DNA from: a candidate division LCP-89 bacterium
Lineage (GTDB): Bacteria; Electryoneota; B3-LCP
Assembly (NCBI GenBank): GCA_025774555.1
Contig: JALGVT010000002.1
Span: forward strand, 1-64,000
Length of the DNA stretch: 64,000 nt
Reading direction: 5' to 3'
Position numbers and translations under genes: made by a program. Of the stretch, positions 17,083-24,341 are shown piece after piece (the first letter of the stretch is position 1; each line of letters opens with the position of its first letter). The notes below the pieces were generated by a model that did no database searches, was not told the origin of the DNA, and saw only the letters and a list, made by a program, of their open reading frames with translations.

Positions 17083-18984
17083 ATGTGGTCAGTTCGATTT
17101 CTAATGCCAATAATTTCGCTGTTTACTCTTGTAATGTGTAGTCATTCCCAACCTACTGCCCCGGATACCTTGTGGACTCGGATGTATGGGAGCGAGGATA
17201 CAGAGGGTTGCTATTCTGTATGCCAGACAGAGGACGGTGGTTTTATCCTTGGGGGTGACACATATTCCTACCAAAGCGCAGGCGGAAGCGATATGAGTCT
17301 GGTTAAAACGGATGGAGAAGGTAATCCGATCTGGCTTCGTGCCATTGGTTCCACAAATCATGATGCTTGCGAATCAGTCATCCAAACACCTGATGGAGGA
17401 TATTCACTAGGAGGGTGGACCTTCTCATTTGGCGCTGGGATGTCTGATATGTATCTCGTGAAAACAGATTCCTTAGGTAATGTGGAATGGCAGCAGACTT
17501 ATGGAGGCTGGAGCTGGGATGTCTGTAATTCTCATCAGATGACCTCAGACGGTGGCTATATCTTGGGGGGACATACCGAATCGTTCGGATCCGGTTGGCA
17601 AGATATGTACCTGGTAAAGACGGACTCGTCAGGCAATCTGCAATGGCAGTGGACCTACGGTGGTAACGGGCTCGATGGGTGCTATTCGGTACAACAAACT
17701 GCTGATGGTGGATTTATTCTGGGAGGAGCACTGTCTACTTATTCTTCAGGATATCAAATGTGGCTGGTAAAAACAGATTCGTTGGGAAATATTATCTGGG
17801 ATGGAACCTACGGCTATGCTGGTTCTGCAAGATGTCTTTGCGTGCGCGAAACATCGGATCAGGGTTATATCTTAGGTGGCCGCGACGATTTAAATGGCCC
17901 TGGCAATAGTGATATATATATAGTAAAGACTGATCATTCTGGCAATCATCAATGGCAGCAGATTTATGGAGGTGAATTCACTGATAAGTGTTACTCGATT
18001 CTTGAACACGATGATGGCGGTTACATTATGGGTGGTTTAAGCAATGGTCACATGTATATAATGAAAATGGATAGTCTGGGTGAATACGAATGGGATTTGG
18101 TTTTGGGTGGATTTAACGATGATGTAAACTGCCATTCACTTGGTGCAACGGAAGATGGCGGGTTCATAGCAGGCGGATACTATTCGCTAGGTGGACCTTT
18201 CGATGATGATATGTACCTGGTCCGTCTTGCAGGCGACCCTCCCCCCTGGGTTACTTTATCACCTATAAATCCTCCTGTACAGATTCCCGCCAATGGTGGC
18301 AGTTTTCAGTTCGATATTACGGTAGCGAATCAAAATGCCGCTCCCACCACGGTGGACGTCTGGACTATGGTTACTCTGCCGGACAGTTCGCTCTATGGAC
18401 CGGTATTGCTTAGACAGAATATACCACTTGGAACAGGGCAATCCATCAGCCGAACTTTGACCCAGAACGTGCCCGCTAACGCATCGGCTGGAACCTACTA
18501 TTACAAGGCGCTTGTCGGCAGCTATCTATTTGGAACCGTGTCAGGTTATGACTGGTTTGGGTTCGAGAAGTCAGCAGGCGGACTATATGCCTCGGATGAT
18601 GATTGGATAGTTTCGGGGTGGGATGAAGGCAAGGGCGAGGCATCCGTCGATAGACGGACAGGCAGCCTCGCCCCTACAGAGTTTGCACTGATAGGAGCAT
18701 TCCCCAATCCATTCAATCCGACGACAACAATCAGCTTCGATCTTACGGTTGCAAGTCAAGTGAAGTTGGATGTGTTTGATATTAATGGGCGGAATGTAGG
18801 GGCGAGGCGTGCTGTGCCCTCACAAGGCGTCGGATTCGGGGAATCCGACCTACTCCCCGGCACACACCAGATCTCATTCGATGGATCAGGATTGGCTTCG
18901 GGGATATACATCTACCTCCTCCAGGTATCGGGGTCGGGGGCGACCCCGACTATGGGGTATGGGAAGATGGTAATGATGAAGTAG
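17083..18984 (+). CDS. Secreted repeat (propeller-like) protein with sorting domain
   Basis: 633 residues from ATG 17083, which has AGAGGG 4 nt upstream; the GTG at 17041 lies in the preceding terminator. After a signal peptide there are about seven repeats of ~52 residues with the pattern W...YGG...D.C.S...T.DGG.ILGG....G....D.YLVKTDS.GN, typical of secreted propeller-like proteins. A second beta domain (residues ~395-505, VTLSPINPPVQIPANGG...) follows, then the sorting domain FPNPFNPTTTISFDL...GIYIY...KMVMMK. Two palindromic elements are embedded in frame: one encodes the linker EGKGEASVDRRTGSLAP (18633-18673), another encodes GSGATPT (18929-18948). A further insertion-like stretch occupies about 18797-18862 (ARRAVPSQGVGF). 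Confidence 0.88.
   Translation: MWSVRFLMPIISLFTLVMCSHSQPTAPDTLWTRMYGSEDTEGCYSVCQTEDGGFILGGDTYSYQSAGGSDMSLVKTDGEGNPIWLRAIGSTNHDACESVIQTPDGGYSLGGWTFSFGAGMSDMYLVKTDSLGNVEWQQTYGGWSWDVCNSHQMTSDGGYILGGHTESFGSGWQDMYLVKTDSSGNLQWQWTYGGNGLDGCYSVQQTADGGFILGGALSTYSSGYQMWLVKTDSLGNIIWDGTYGYAGSARCLCVRETSDQGYILGGRDDLNGPGNSDIYIVKTDHSGNHQWQQIYGGEFTDKCYSILEHDDGGYIMGGLSNGHMYIMKMDSLGEYEWDLVLGGFNDDVNCHSLGATEDGGFIAGGYYSLGGPFDDDMYLVRLAGDPPPWVTLSPINPPVQIPANGGSFQFDITVANQNAAPTTVDVWTMVTLPDSSLYGPVLLRQNIPLGTGQSISRTLTQNVPANASAGTYYYKALVGSYLFGTVSGYDWFGFEKSAGGLYASDDDWIVSGWDEGKGEASVDRRTGSLAPTEFALIGAFPNPFNPTTTISFDLTVASQVKLDVFDINGRNVGARRAVPSQGVGFGESDLLPGTHQISFDGSGLASGIYIYLLQVSGSGATPTMGYGKMVMMK
18633..18673 (+). repeat. In-frame palindromic element in a sorting-domain linker
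   Basis: Outer arms GGGCGAGGC/GCCTCGCCC with inner arms TCCGTC/GACGGA. The identical element occurs at 16703-16743, and a related one lies at 37588-37630 on the other strand, each time directly before the sorting domain. Confidence 0.85.
18929..18948. repeat. CGGGGTC palindrome inside coding sequence
   Basis: Arms CGGGGTC/GACCCCG. Related copies lie at 26912-26931 (touching a possible start codon) and 38937-38956 (intergenic). Confidence 0.8.
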
Positions 18985-19102
18985 GGGCTGGTGGCGCTGA
19001 GTACTGGAAGCTGGTATCAGGGCGTTCTGCCGCGGCGGGATGCCTTTTTTCTTGCAAGAACTCGTCAATTATAAAAGATTCCTATGTGTTTTGAAATAGT
19101 TC

Positions 19103-19131
19103 TTGACAATTCAAATCATTTTCGCTATATT
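19103..19131 (+). promoter_or_regulatory. Strong promoter of the beta-helix protein gene
   Basis: TTGACA (19103-19108), 17-nt spacer, TATATT (19126-19131). Start near 19138, with a leader of about 32 nt to ATG 19170. Confidence 0.8.
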
Positions 19132-19169
19132 TTAAACAGAGCAAATCATTGTCAATAGCTGAGGCTGCC

Positions 19170-21131
19170 ATGTTTAGATACACTGCATCAATTACTCTTC
19201 TACTCTTCTTTGCTTCCTTACTTTTTGCTGCAACCATTCACGTTCCCGCAGAATATCTCACCATTCAGGCTGGCATAGACGCGTCGGTGAACGGCGATAC
19301 CGTGCTTGTTGCGGACGGAACTTACACCGGAATTGGAAATAAAAACATCGATTTTCTGAGTAAGGCGATAGTAGTAAGTTCAGAAAATGGATTTGAATCC
19401 TGTGTGATCGACTGCGAAAATGATGGTCGAGGTTTTCACTTTCAGCAGAATGAGGACTTCAGGTCAAAGTTGACCGGGTTCTCAATCATCAATGGATTTA
19501 CGGCAGAAGGTAACGGCGGAGGCATATCCTGCGAGGATTCATCACCGACAATTGAAGACTGTGCGATCCTGGGTAACACTGCTGAGGATTATGGCGGCGG
19601 GATTTACTGCTACTACTCAGATTTGATTCTGCGTGGTTGTATAATCAGCGGGAATTCCATTACATGGAACGGCGGCGGAGCATTTTTCTATAATTCCAAC
19701 GCGACGGTTGATAACTGTATTTTTGAAGGGAACAGCGCTCTGTTTGCCGGCGGAATCTGGATTGAGGGATCTGACTTCAACATCGAAGGATGCAGGTTCA
19801 CTGAGAATTCGGTTACCTGGGATGGCGGCGGTATGTTCATAGGATTTTTTTCCGACGTCAGTGTGATAAACTGTATATTTGAAGGAAACAGCGCCTGGCG
19901 CGGCGGAGGGGTGTGGTGCCATAAATCGAACGCAACTTTCAGACGATGTTATCTCAGTAATAACAGCGCAGATTGCGGGGGAGGCTTTTATTGCAGTTGG
20001 GATGCCCAATGCTTGATCTTTCATTGCACCTGCAGTGAAAATTCGGCTGCTGGATCGGGTGGCGGATTATACATATACTATAGCAGTACTGCCCTTATCC
20101 ATACTATTGTAGAAGGCAGTACCGGTAATGGCGGTGTTTTCATCGACGACTATGCCGACGTCGAAGTCTATTACAGCGACCACTATAACAACGAGAACGG
20201 CTCTTTCCTCGGTCAGGTGCCTCCCGGTGTGGGTGTATTGACAACTGTCAATGCAAATAGCGATTCCTGCGATATGTTTTATAATATACCCCTTGACCCC
20301 CTGTTCTACTCAACACAAGGTGATTCAGCCTACTTTCTAACAGCAATGTCTCCCTGCATCGACGCGGGAGATCCGCACCTCATGTTAGACCCTGATAGCA
20401 CTGCTCCTGATATTGGCGCGTACTACTATGATCAGAGCGCGATACCAGATATCGTAGTGTTCCTATCTCTGACAGGTGGATCACCTGTGCCGCCTTCAGG
20501 CGGAAATATATATTATGATCTATTGATAATCAACGAAGATTCGCATCCTCTGAGCTTTGACGCCTGTTTGTCAATTTCTCATGAAGGAGGTGCTCCTTTC
20601 ACATTCGCGCAGAGACAGATTACGAATCTTCCACCCGGACAGACGATCAGCCGACCTGATATAATTTTCCCGGTGCCAGAACGCTATCCCGCCGGGATGT
20701 ATCTGCTCAGTTGTAAAGTCGGGCAGTTTCCGGGTGTAATATGGGCGGAAGATAATTTTCACTTCACGAAAGCCGGTCTATCTGACGGGCGTGAATTTGA
20801 TCCCTGTCCACTTGCCGGAATCCCGGACCCGTTCGATGAAATCGATTCATCTACTGAAGCCTATCCCTCATCTTTCCTTCTCCATTCCGTATTTCCCAAC
20901 CCGTTTAATCCAATCACTGCTATAGGCTACGAGCTACCTGAGCCGAGTTCCGTGTTGCTGAGTGTCTTAGACATTCAGGGAAGACAGGTTGCGGAATTGG
21001 TAAATGGATTCCGGGATACAGGCACGCATGAGGTGACCTTCGATGGATCGGGATTGGCTTCGGGAATTTACCTGTATCGTCTGGAGGCAGGTGATTTCAG
21101 CAGGACAGGCAAGATGGTGCTGATGAAGTAA
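19170..21131 (+). CDS. Secreted right-handed beta-helix protein with sorting domain
   Basis: 653 residues from ATG 19170 (TGAGG upstream); the in-frame TTG at 19149 has no ribosome site. Signal peptide, then IHVPAEYLTIQAGIDASVNGDTVLVADGTY, shown here only for its family features: the P.....IQ.AID....GDTV.V..G.Y opening of right-handed parallel beta-helix proteins. Confidence 0.3.
   Translation: MFRYTASITLLLFFASLLFAATIHVPAEYLTIQAGIDASVNGDTVLVADGTYTGIGNKNIDFLSKAIVVSSENGFESCVIDCENDGRGFHFQQNEDFRSKLTGFSIINGFTAEGNGGGISCEDSSPTIEDCAILGNTAEDYGGGIYCYYSDLILRGCIISGNSITWNGGGAFFYNSNATVDNCIFEGNSALFAGGIWIEGSDFNIEGCRFTENSVTWDGGGMFIGFFSDVSVINCIFEGNSAWRGGGVWCHKSNATFRRCYLSNNSADCGGGFYCSWDAQCLIFHCTCSENSAAGSGGGLYIYYSSTALIHTIVEGSTGNGGVFIDDYADVEVYYSDHYNNENGSFLGQVPPGVGVLTTVNANSDSCDMFYNIPLDPLFYSTQGDSAYFLTAMSPCIDAGDPHLMLDPDSTAPDIGAYYYDQSAIPDIVVFLSLTGGSPVPPSGGNIYYDLLIINEDSHPLSFDACLSISHEGGAPFTFAQRQITNLPPGQTISRPDIIFPVPERYPAGMYLLSCKVGQFPGVIWAEDNFHFTKAGLSDGREFDPCPLAGIPDPFDEIDSSTEAYPSSFLLHSVFPNPFNPITAIGYELPEPSSVLLSVLDIQGRQVAELVNGFRDTGTHEVTFDGSGLASGIYLYRLEAGDFSRTGKMVLMK
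19170..21131 (+). CDS. Secreted right-handed beta-helix protein with sorting domain
   Basis: 653 residues from ATG 19170 (TGAGG upstream); the in-frame TTG at 19149 has no ribosome site. After a signal peptide, the IQAGIDASVNGDTVLVADG segment is the usual opening of parallel beta-helix proteins. Residues ~100-330 repeat GN.A..GGGI / NCIFEGNSA..GGG units of 20-24 residues, the chlamydial polymorphic-membrane-protein-like pattern. A C-terminal beta domain (~430-540) and a sorting domain (VFPNPFNPITAIGYELPE ... GIYLYRLEAG ... KMVLMK) complete it. Predicted to be exported and anchored or released at the surface; ligand unknown. Served by a near-consensus promoter and closed by a terminator shared with pfkA. 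Confidence 0.88.
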   Translation: MFRYTASITLLLFFASLLFAATIHVPAEYLTIQAGIDASVNGDTVLVADGTYTGIGNKNIDFLSKAIVVSSENGFESCVIDCENDGRGFHFQQNEDFRSKLTGFSIINGFTAEGNGGGISCEDSSPTIEDCAILGNTAEDYGGGIYCYYSDLILRGCIISGNSITWNGGGAFFYNSNATVDNCIFEGNSALFAGGIWIEGSDFNIEGCRFTENSVTWDGGGMFIGFFSDVSVINCIFEGNSAWRGGGVWCHKSNATFRRCYLSNNSADCGGGFYCSWDAQCLIFHCTCSENSAAGSGGGLYIYYSSTALIHTIVEGSTGNGGVFIDDYADVEVYYSDHYNNENGSFLGQVPPGVGVLTTVNANSDSCDMFYNIPLDPLFYSTQGDSAYFLTAMSPCIDAGDPHLMLDPDSTAPDIGAYYYDQSAIPDIVVFLSLTGGSPVPPSGGNIYYDLLIINEDSHPLSFDACLSISHEGGAPFTFAQRQITNLPPGQTISRPDIIFPVPERYPAGMYLLSCKVGQFPGVIWAEDNFHFTKAGLSDGREFDPCPLAGIPDPFDEIDSSTEAYPSSFLLHSVFPNPFNPITAIGYELPEPSSVLLSVLDIQGRQVAELVNGFRDTGTHEVTFDGSGLASGIYLYRLEAGDFSRTGKMVLMK

Positions 21132-21153
21132 CTCAAAATGAAAAACGTAAAAT

Positions 21154-21195
21154 GAATAAAGGGCGTTCCAGCAAGATGGGACGCCCTTTATTATA
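21154..21195. terminator. Bidirectional terminator between convergent genes
   Basis: AAAGGGCGT (21158-21166) pairs with ACGCCCTTT (21181-21189), with T-rich flanks on both strands. It separates the beta-helix gene from pfkA. Confidence 0.8.
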
Positions 21196-21213
21196 TAATC
21201 TGCAATATGCTGC

Positions 21214-22302
21214 TTACCTTCCCACACATATTCCGATCGCTTCGGCGGTTTTAATCATCTGCCCTTCGGGATCGACTAGCTTCTGCTGTCCAACCGCTTC
21301 CTCTAACGGCACTCCGATTATCTTTCCACCGCGCAGAGCCACCATCTGACCGAATTCGCCCCGCACAACCATATGCACAGCTTCAACGCCAAACCTTGTG
21401 GATAGAAGTCTGTCAAACGTGCTGGGCTTACCGCCGCGCTGGATATGTCCGAGTACGGTCACTCTGGTTTCCATTTTCAGGTTCTTGGCAATCTGCTCGC
21501 CAACCAAATGTCCAATTCCGCCAAAACGGACCAACCCGTGTGTCTCGTCCGCGGATGCCTGGATAACCTGTTCACCACCCTCAGGCACCGCTCCTTCAGC
21601 TACGACTATAATAGAAAACTTGCTTCCCCTCTTAGAGCGGTTTTCGATCTTTTTCATGATCGAATCCCAGGAAAATGGAATTTCGGGGATAAGAATAACG
21701 TCGGCGCCGCCGGCGATGCCGCATTCCAATGCAATCCATCCTGCATCACGACCCATGACCTCCATCACCATCGCTCTATGATGGGATTCCGCCGTTGTAT
21801 GCAGCTTATCCAGCGCTTCCGTTGCCGTCGTGATAGCGGTGTCAAAACCAAAAGTTACTTCCGTGGCTTTCAGGTCGTTATCGATCGTTTTCGGAACTCC
21901 AACCACGTTGATCCCTTTCTGGAACAGCGCATTAGCGATAGCCAGACTGCCATCGCCACCGATAACGATCAGCGCGTCGATTCTGAGTTCCTTCAAGCAC
22001 TCGATCAAATCATCAGATTTGTCCTCCTTGACTATTTTACCATCTTTTTCGACGGGATAGCTAAAAGGATCACCGCGGTTAGACGTTCCCAGAATCGTGC
22101 CTCCCCGGTATAATAATCCGGCAACTTCAGATACGTCCAAGGGCCAGGGTTCAGCATGCTGAACCAGACCGTCATATCCGTCCGGGATTCCAAGCATATG
22201 AGCGCCGTATTGTATTTTCGCAGTTTTAACTGCCGCTCGAATCACAGCGTTCAATCCCGGCGCATCTCCTCCGCCGGTCAGTATTGCTATATTGTGCAGC
22301 AC
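21214..22302 (-). CDS. pfkA: 6-phosphofructokinase
   Basis: 362 residues; converts fructose 6-phosphate to fructose 1,6-bisphosphate in glycolysis. The N-terminus AILTGGGDAPGLNAVIR is the nucleotide-binding loop. IGGDGSLAIA has Gly where pyrophosphate-using enzymes have Asp, which predicts ATP as donor, yet GVPKTIDND carries the Lys typical of the pyrophosphate and group III enzymes. This Gly/Lys pair is known in ATP-dependent group III enzymes such as that of Streptomyces. MEVMGRDAGWIA and LGHIQRGGKPS are further substrate-site motifs. It lies 54 nt behind the Sua5/YrdC gene on the same strand. Confidence 0.95.
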   Translation of the reverse strand: MLHNIAILTGGGDAPGLNAVIRAAVKTAKIQYGAHMLGIPDGYDGLVQHAEPWPLDVSEVAGLLYRGGTILGTSNRGDPFSYPVEKDGKIVKEDKSDDLIECLKELRIDALIVIGGDGSLAIANALFQKGINVVGVPKTIDNDLKATEVTFGFDTAITTATEALDKLHTTAESHHRAMVMEVMGRDAGWIALECGIAGGADVILIPEIPFSWDSIMKKIENRSKRGSKFSIIVVAEGAVPEGGEQVIQASADETHGLVRFGGIGHLVGEQIAKNLKMETRVTVLGHIQRGGKPSTFDRLLSTRFGVEAVHMVVRGEFGQMVALRGGKIIGVPLEEAVGQQKLVDPEGQMIKTAEAIGICVGR

Positions 22303-22355
22303 GATCTACTCCCTGTTATCCAAGTTTAGAAATATCTATCTTTATAGCATTTAAA

Positions 22356-22958
22356 CTAATCGAAGAATTCACCCTTTCCATTGCGAAGCAACACAGGCTC
22401 TTCGTTTGTCAAATCAACGATTGTGGAACGCTCATCAGGCAGAATTCCGCCATCTATGACACACCCCAATTGTTTTCCGAACTGCTCTTCGATATCAATC
22501 GCGTCTATAAACATGCCCAAATCGGCAACTTCGGCGCTGGTAGTTAATATAGGCTCTCCAAGTTCGTGAACCAGTTCCTGCACAATCGGGCTGTCCGGGA
22601 CGCGCAGTCCCACAGTTCGCTGCCTGGTCAACATCAATTTAGGCACTTCACGGGTTGCCTCTAAGATAAACGTATAAGGTCCGGGCAGGTATCTACGCAG
22701 AGTCTTATACGCCGGCGTCGAGACCCGTGCAAATACGGAAATATGCTTTAAATCGGCGCAGAGCAGCGCCATAGGGTGTCCCTTATCCACTCGTTTGATA
22801 GAGTAGAGTTTCTGCATTGCTTTCTTATCAGTCAACCTGCAGCCGAATGCATAGACCGAATCTGTGGGCAGAGCGATGACCTGACTGTTCCTGAGAGCGT
22901 CAACCGCCTTGCGAATCAGTCTAAGTTGCGGATTATAGGGATTAATCGTGTATATCAT
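22356..22958 (-). CDS. L-threonylcarbamoyladenylate synthase (Sua5/YrdC family)
   Basis: 200 residues, the length of a YrdC-only enzyme without the Sua5 C-terminal domain. It makes threonylcarbamoyl-AMP from threonine, bicarbonate and ATP for t6A37 modification of tRNA. Visible features are IALPTDSVYAFGC near residue 35, KLYSIKRVDKGHPM (nucleotide-contacting Lys-Arg), PGPYTFILEA, RTVGLRVPDSPI and ILTTSAEV. ATG at 22958. Co-directional with pfkA and likely in one operon. Confidence 0.92.
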   Translation of the reverse strand: MIYTINPYNPQLRLIRKAVDALRNSQVIALPTDSVYAFGCRLTDKKAMQKLYSIKRVDKGHPMALLCADLKHISVFARVSTPAYKTLRRYLPGPYTFILEATREVPKLMLTRQRTVGLRVPDSPIVQELVHELGEPILTTSAEVADLGMFIDAIDIEEQFGKQLGCVIDGGILPDERSTIVDLTNEEPVLLRNGKGEFFD

Positions 22959-23098
22959 GGAATACTGCTCTGCCCTGCATTCATATCTATCAGCTTAAAA
23001 ATATTAAAAAAATGCCCAAATAAAAAGGCTTTTTCTGAAAAATACCGGGTGCACTGTCCGATACTGATTCAGCAGAAAATCAATGCTATTAAAAACGC

Positions 23099-23127
23099 TT
23101 GACTTTAGGATGGATAAATATTACATT
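23099..23127 (+). promoter_or_regulatory. Promoter of tRNA-Leu
   Basis: TTGACT (23099-23104), 17-nt spacer, TACATT (23122-23127); start expected near 23134, about 7 nt before the mature 5' end. Confidence 0.75.
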
Positions 23128-23140
23128 ATTCATTCCTACA

Positions 23141-23225
23141 GCCGGGGTGGTGAAACTGGTAGACGCAGGGGACTCAAAATCCCCCGACCCTTGCGGTCAT
23201 GCGGGTTCGATTCCCGCCCCCGGCA
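23141..23225 (+). tRNA. tRNA-Leu (anticodon CAA)
   Basis: The acceptor arms GCCGGGG and CCCCGGC are exact, followed by discriminator A at 23225. The anticodon stem GGGGA/TCCCC closes the loop CTCAAAA, giving anticodon CAA. The long variable arm (CGACCCTTGCGGTC) and the TTCGATT T-loop in GCGGGTTCGATTCCCGC identify a class II tRNA. CCA is not encoded. Confidence 0.97.
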
Positions 23226-23485
23226 CAGTAGTTATAGTCTGCATGTGAAATACTCTTTATATCTTTGATGTTTCTAATATTTCGGAGGTTGTTGCACGAT
23301 TATATGAGAAATAAAAAATAATGAATGATTTAGAGGTTGTGTGAAGTATCTAAATATCATTCTGTTGGTATCAAGTACACAAAAATGCTATGATATCGGT
23401 TCAGACCAGTACGACATTGAGTGGCAAGAGTGATATTCTGAGATTTTCTATAACATACAAAACTTAATAAAATCAAAAAAAGTCC
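23226..23485. other. AT-rich gene-free stretch after tRNA-Leu
   Basis: No reading frame, repeat family or hairpin that I can support. It leads into the promoter at 23486. Confidence 0.5.
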
Positions 23486-23514
23486 TTGACAGACCGGCGT
23501 TTTTACTATATATT
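23486..23514 (+). promoter_or_regulatory. Near-consensus promoter of the candidate small RNA
   Basis: TTGACA (23486-23491), 17-nt spacer, TATATT (23509-23514); start near 23521. Confidence 0.8.
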
Positions 23515-23520
23515 ATATAT

Positions 23521-23605
23521 AGTGGAAGTTTTAATACCCCGCGCCAATACCCTGCACAGGGTTTAGCGGCGCATCGCACGCCGGTCTCAGACCGGCATTT
23601 TTTTT
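23521..23605 (+). ncRNA. Candidate ~85-nt small RNA or attenuator upstream of NYN gene
   Basis: Between the promoter above and the NYN start codon lies an 85-nt unit with no coding capacity. It can fold into an interrupted hairpin (GCGCC 23541-23545 with GGCGC 23568-23572, inner CCCT/AGGG 23550-23561) and then a terminator (GCCGG/CCGGC within 23580-23596, followed by eight Ts at 23598-23605). The terminator ends 11 nt before ATG 23617. It is therefore either a free small RNA or a leader whose terminator controls the downstream gene. It matches no RNA class that I recognise. Confidence 0.6.
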
Positions 23606-23616
23606 ACGGTAGCCTT

Positions 23617-24234
23617 ATGAAACGACGTGCAATATTTTATATTGACGGATTTAATCTCTATTATGGGATGAAAGAAGCTGGACTGTATCCATATATCTGG
23701 CTAAACATGGTTGATCTTTGTCAGAAGTTGACAAAGCGGAAAACTGAAGAACTCAGACTTGTTAAATACTTCACGGCTGTTACTTCAAGTCACGAAGGAC
23801 GCCGAAAACGTCATCTTCGATTCATAGAAGCCCTTAAGACTACCGAGCCTTACATAGAGATATATGAAGGGAAATTCTATAGAACCTCGGAATGGTGCAG
23901 AAAATGCGGTAATAATTATTATATCTACCGCGAGAAGCGTACGGATGTTAACATCGCCAGTCACCTTATAAATGATGCAGTTGATAATGTATTCGACGTT
24001 GCCTACTTAGTAACCGGCGATAGCGACTTAGTTCCAGCTCTGGAAATAGCAAAACAACGGAATTCGAAGAAGAAGTACGGGGTATGGTTTCCTCCGAAGA
24101 GATATTCCTTCGATCTTAAAAGAATAACAGACTTTTATAAAACAATCCCGGATAATATTATTAAAAATTCACAATTCCCTGACCCTGTAGAGGACGCAGG
24201 CAAGAAAATTAATAAACCTGAAAGATGGCGGTAG
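23617..24234 (+). CDS. NYN-domain (LabA/DUF88-like) putative ribonuclease
   Basis: 205 residues. The NYN fold is a PIN-like metal-dependent nuclease domain. FYIDGFNLYYGMK near residue 10 has the first acidic residue and the conserved Asn; KRTDVNIASHLINDAV supplies the middle Asp; VTGDSDLVPALEIAK the last acidic pair (GDSD). A CxxC (WCRKCGNNYY, near residue 92) may bind zinc. RNA cleavage is inferred from the family. The start ATG lacks a Shine-Dalgarno site and follows directly on a terminator, so expression may depend on readthrough or on a start inside the leader. Confidence 0.88.
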   Translation: MKRRAIFYIDGFNLYYGMKEAGLYPYIWLNMVDLCQKLTKRKTEELRLVKYFTAVTSSHEGRRKRHLRFIEALKTTEPYIEIYEGKFYRTSEWCRKCGNNYYIYREKRTDVNIASHLINDAVDNVFDVAYLVTGDSDLVPALEIAKQRNSKKKYGVWFPPKRYSFDLKRITDFYKTIPDNIIKNSQFPDPVEDAGKKINKPERWR

Positions 24235-24341
24235 GGATTCAAATGTCCCCTCCCGTCAAACGCGGTAAATGCTATCGACATTTTTAACAAAAACATCTTC
24301 TAATCTAAACAGACTATAGCCTCTTCACAATAATATAGACT

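Noticed and set aside
23083-23268. 61-codon frame over tRNA-Leu
   Set aside because: Read straight through the tRNA gene.
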